Source: CBDBBY01 sp965203215 (lineage in GTDB: Bacteria > Pseudomonadota > Alphaproteobacteria > Rhodobacterales > Rhodobacteraceae). Taken from it: a stretch of 64,000 nucleotides of DNA. Below, piece by piece: positions 62,434 to 64,000 of this stretch. A model generated the notes under the pieces. The model was not told where the DNA came from and searched no databases. It worked only from the letters and a program-made list of their open reading frames with translations. Position numbers and translations under genes: made by a program. Position 1 is the first letter of the stretch, and each line of letters begins with the position of its first letter. The stretch covers positions 2,294,001 through 2,358,000 of the forward strand of contig CBDBBY010000001.1 of the NCBI GenBank assembly GCA_965203215.1, written 5' to 3'.

Positions 62434-62527
62434 AAAACCGGACGCTGGAAAACAAGCCGGCCAAATCCTGCAGACCGTCCCGGGACGCAGCGAATCGGAC
62501 CCCTAACCGTCGCATAAGTGCTGAACC
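62434..62527 (-). repeat. ~95-bp dispersed repeat R, copy D
   Basis: The minus strand reads GGTTCAGCACTTATGCGACG, then GGGGTCCGATTCGCTGCGTC and CTTGTTTTCCAGCGTCC, matching copies A-C. It lies about 160 bp beyond the HipA stop. Confidence 0.75.
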
Positions 62528-62690
62528 TGTACAGTGTTTCAGGCTGTTCCCGTCGGCCTCATTCGATCCAGCAGGGCATGCGGGACATCGGAAGTCCCAA
62601 GGTCCGGCAGATGCGATCCATGTCGGGCGTCGTTTTCGAAGGGATCGCGAAGCGCCGTTTCGAACGCAGGCCAGCGCCTTGCGGCATTGA

Positions 62691-63932
62691 TCATGTTGTC
62701 AGCGAGAGCGCGCGTGTCAGATCGTCGTGCTCGAACGCTGTTCGCATCCGCTTGATCTCTGCCGACGGCGCCTCCCTGTGGCAGGCGAACTCCTTCCATT
62801 TCCGGGTGACGCTGGCGCAATCGGCAATCACTTGGTCGGCCCGGGCCTGCGGCATGAAAAACTCCGCGACGGAGCGAAGCAAATCAATCGACGCGGTTCC
62901 GTCGTCGAAATCGATCCTCGTCGACAGAATTCGAGGTCCGTTCGGGACGGGGTTGACGTCGTAAGCCGGACTCAAGGTCCAGCCCTTGCGTCCGGTCCAC
63001 AGGAACCCGGTGTTCCTGAGGTGGTCGTCGGTGTTGGTAATCAGTATCGAGAACGCAATGCGCCGGAACAGCTCTAGCCGGTCGCGATCGGGGAAAGCGC
63101 CTCGCTCGTTGATCGCATCGACCAGTTCAAGGTAGCTGCCGTTGTCATCACCGTCACGGTGTTCCGTCATCGCCATGCCGGACATGAACGGAACCCTGTG
63201 GCCGTTGCCGGTTCGGTCAAATCTTCGGGACATGAAGATCAGACTGGAAGCGTGAGGGACAAGATCGTGCTCGGCCGCATTGATCCCTGCCGTTTCCGCC
63301 ATATCCAGCGCAATAGCCTCCCATCGGGAGATCGAGTAGAGGTCGGTCTCTTTCGGGAACTTGGCAACGGAGAGGCGGCCGCGTTGATCGTAAACTGACG
63401 CCTTTGGCCTGGCGCCTCCAAGTGAAGACCCGGGGGCAAAGATCAATCGTAGGTCCTCTCCGGTTTCTTCACCTTTCAGAATGCGCCGGGAAGCCTCCAT
63501 CAACTCGCGCAAGGCGACGGTCGTTGGGACTCCTCGCTCCTGCTGCGCTTGGAACTCGCCGCCGACCTTGAACCTAAGTGCGCCCAAGCGGGTGAAGTCG
63601 GAGACTCCGAGCAGGTAGTCAGCCTCTTGTAGGATTCGAGGCGGGCGTCTCTCAGCGTAAGCGCAATGGCGTTCCCGCCGCCGCAATAGCTCCCTACCCC
63701 ATGTGTCCGGTGCGCTATCCCCCAAAGTTCCGAACATGTCTTGGCTGCGCGGAGTGTAGATCGGGCCAAGCGTGAGCGGCAACATCGGATCAAACTGAAA
63801 TGCCTCGGCGGAGCGGAGCCAATCAGGATCGTGCTCGTAGCTCACCCGTTCCCGTCCCGCGCTGGAATGCCGACGCATTATGCCAACGCGACGACGTTTG
63901 CCGAAGGCGTCGAGGTAGACCTCCACAGTCAC
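62691..63932 (-). CDS. hipA: HipA-type serine/threonine kinase toxin
   Basis: It starts at a GTG at 63932 (MTVEVYLDAFGKRRRVGIMR), 413 aa. HipA features in order: the Gly-rich loop SSLGGARPKASV, the catalytic Lys in LSVAKFPKETD, EHDLVPHASSLIFMSRRFDR, the catalytic loop ITNTDDHLRNTGFLW and the metal-binding LSPAYDVNPVPNG (D-F-G equivalent). HipA phosphorylates glutamyl-tRNA synthetase or related targets and causes dormancy. The start overlaps the upstream HipB-like stop (GTGA), the usual antitoxin-toxin order. The full kinase core is intact. Confidence 0.9.
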   Translation of the reverse strand: MTVEVYLDAFGKRRRVGIMRRHSSAGRERVSYEHDPDWLRSAEAFQFDPMLPLTLGPIYTPRSQDMFGTLGDSAPDTWGRELLRRRERHCAYAERRPPRILQEADYLLGVSDFTRLGALRFKVGGEFQAQQERGVPTTVALRELMEASRRILKGEETGEDLRLIFAPGSSLGGARPKASVYDQRGRLSVAKFPKETDLYSISRWEAIALDMAETAGINAAEHDLVPHASSLIFMSRRFDRTGNGHRVPFMSGMAMTEHRDGDDNGSYLELVDAINERGAFPDRDRLELFRRIAFSILITNTDDHLRNTGFLWTGRKGWTLSPAYDVNPVPNGPRILSTRIDFDDGTASIDLLRSVAEFFMPQARADQVIADCASVTRKWKEFACHREAPSAEIKRMRTAFEHDDLTRALSLTT

Positions 63933-64000
63933 TTGCTTGAACGAACAGCCTTCGGAAGCTGCTCCATCGCAAGGTGATCGCCGACCGGATCGTCTACTCC
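63929..64000 (-). CDS. HipB-like antitoxin, C-terminal end (runs off right edge)
   Basis: The last 23 codons before the HipA start read DDPVGDHLAMEQLPKAVRSS then K and a TGA that overlaps the HipA GTG. The coupling and position suit the XRE-type HipB antitoxin, but its DNA-binding domain lies beyond the window, so identification rests on context. Confidence 0.5.
   Translation of the reverse strand, partial: GVDDPVGDHLAMEQLPKAVRSSK

Overview
The window looks like a plastic, IS-laden region of a GC-rich (by eye roughly 55-60% GC) proteobacterial chromosome, most likely an alphaproteobacterium and possibly host-associated. That is inference from gene families and style: two CUT1 sugar ABC operons with UgpC/MalK-type ATPases, a ZrgA-type zinc operon, an IncI/Dot-Icm-type conjugation remnant and abundant decayed toxin-antitoxin and restriction genes. 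I saw no rRNA, tRNA or CRISPR array.

Layout. 0-8.6 kb is an insertion-sequence graveyard: a DNA methyltransferase start at the left edge, ISAs1, IS1634, IS1182, IS110 and IS5 remnants, a broken PLD-type nuclease gene, and an XRE-ImmA/DUF4411 pair. 8.7-12.7 kb holds a two-gene operon of a TrlF-like PHP-SMC ATPase and a Schlafen-AlbA_2/GHKL-like protein, the best candidate for an uncharacterised defence module. 12.8-17.8 kb contains three copies of a small membrane-anchored coiled-coil protein, a frameshifted AAA ATPase and IS debris. 17.9-25.1 kb looks like an integrative or conjugative element remnant: a DnaA-domain-IV protein, a tyrosine recombinase, an AT-rich non-coding segment, a HigA/HigB-like pair, and DotB-like and IcmT-like type IVB secretion genes. 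25-29.6 kb has a GH3-family acyl-adenylase, an acyltransferase-3 membrane protein and a P-loop nucleotide kinase. 29.6-33.9 kb has a truncated HigB, an intact paralogue of the AAA ATPase, and a small ORF coupled to an ImmA-like protein that has lost its metal ligands.

34.1-38.3 kb is a complete four-gene CUT1 ABC importer. 38.5-40.2 kb is IS630 and IS1182 debris. 40.3-42.3 kb is a TbpB-like surface lipoprotein with a strong terminator. 43.2-47.3 kb is RidA followed by a ZrgA-like zinc operon. 47.4-50.1 kb has a decayed DUF433/DUF5615 pair, an AT-rich island and a second IS1634 end. 50.3-53.3 kb is a restriction-modification pair. 54.2-61.6 kb is a second CUT1 operon (LacI regulator, binding protein, two unusual permeases, GH63-like glycosidase, ATPase), probably for a glycosylated compatible solute. 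The right edge carries HipA with the tail of its HipB-like partner.

Four dispersed repeat families thread the window: ISKra4-derived MITE-like elements, a ~95-bp repeat (4 copies), a ~140-bp repeat (3 copies) and an exact 37-bp repeat (2 copies).
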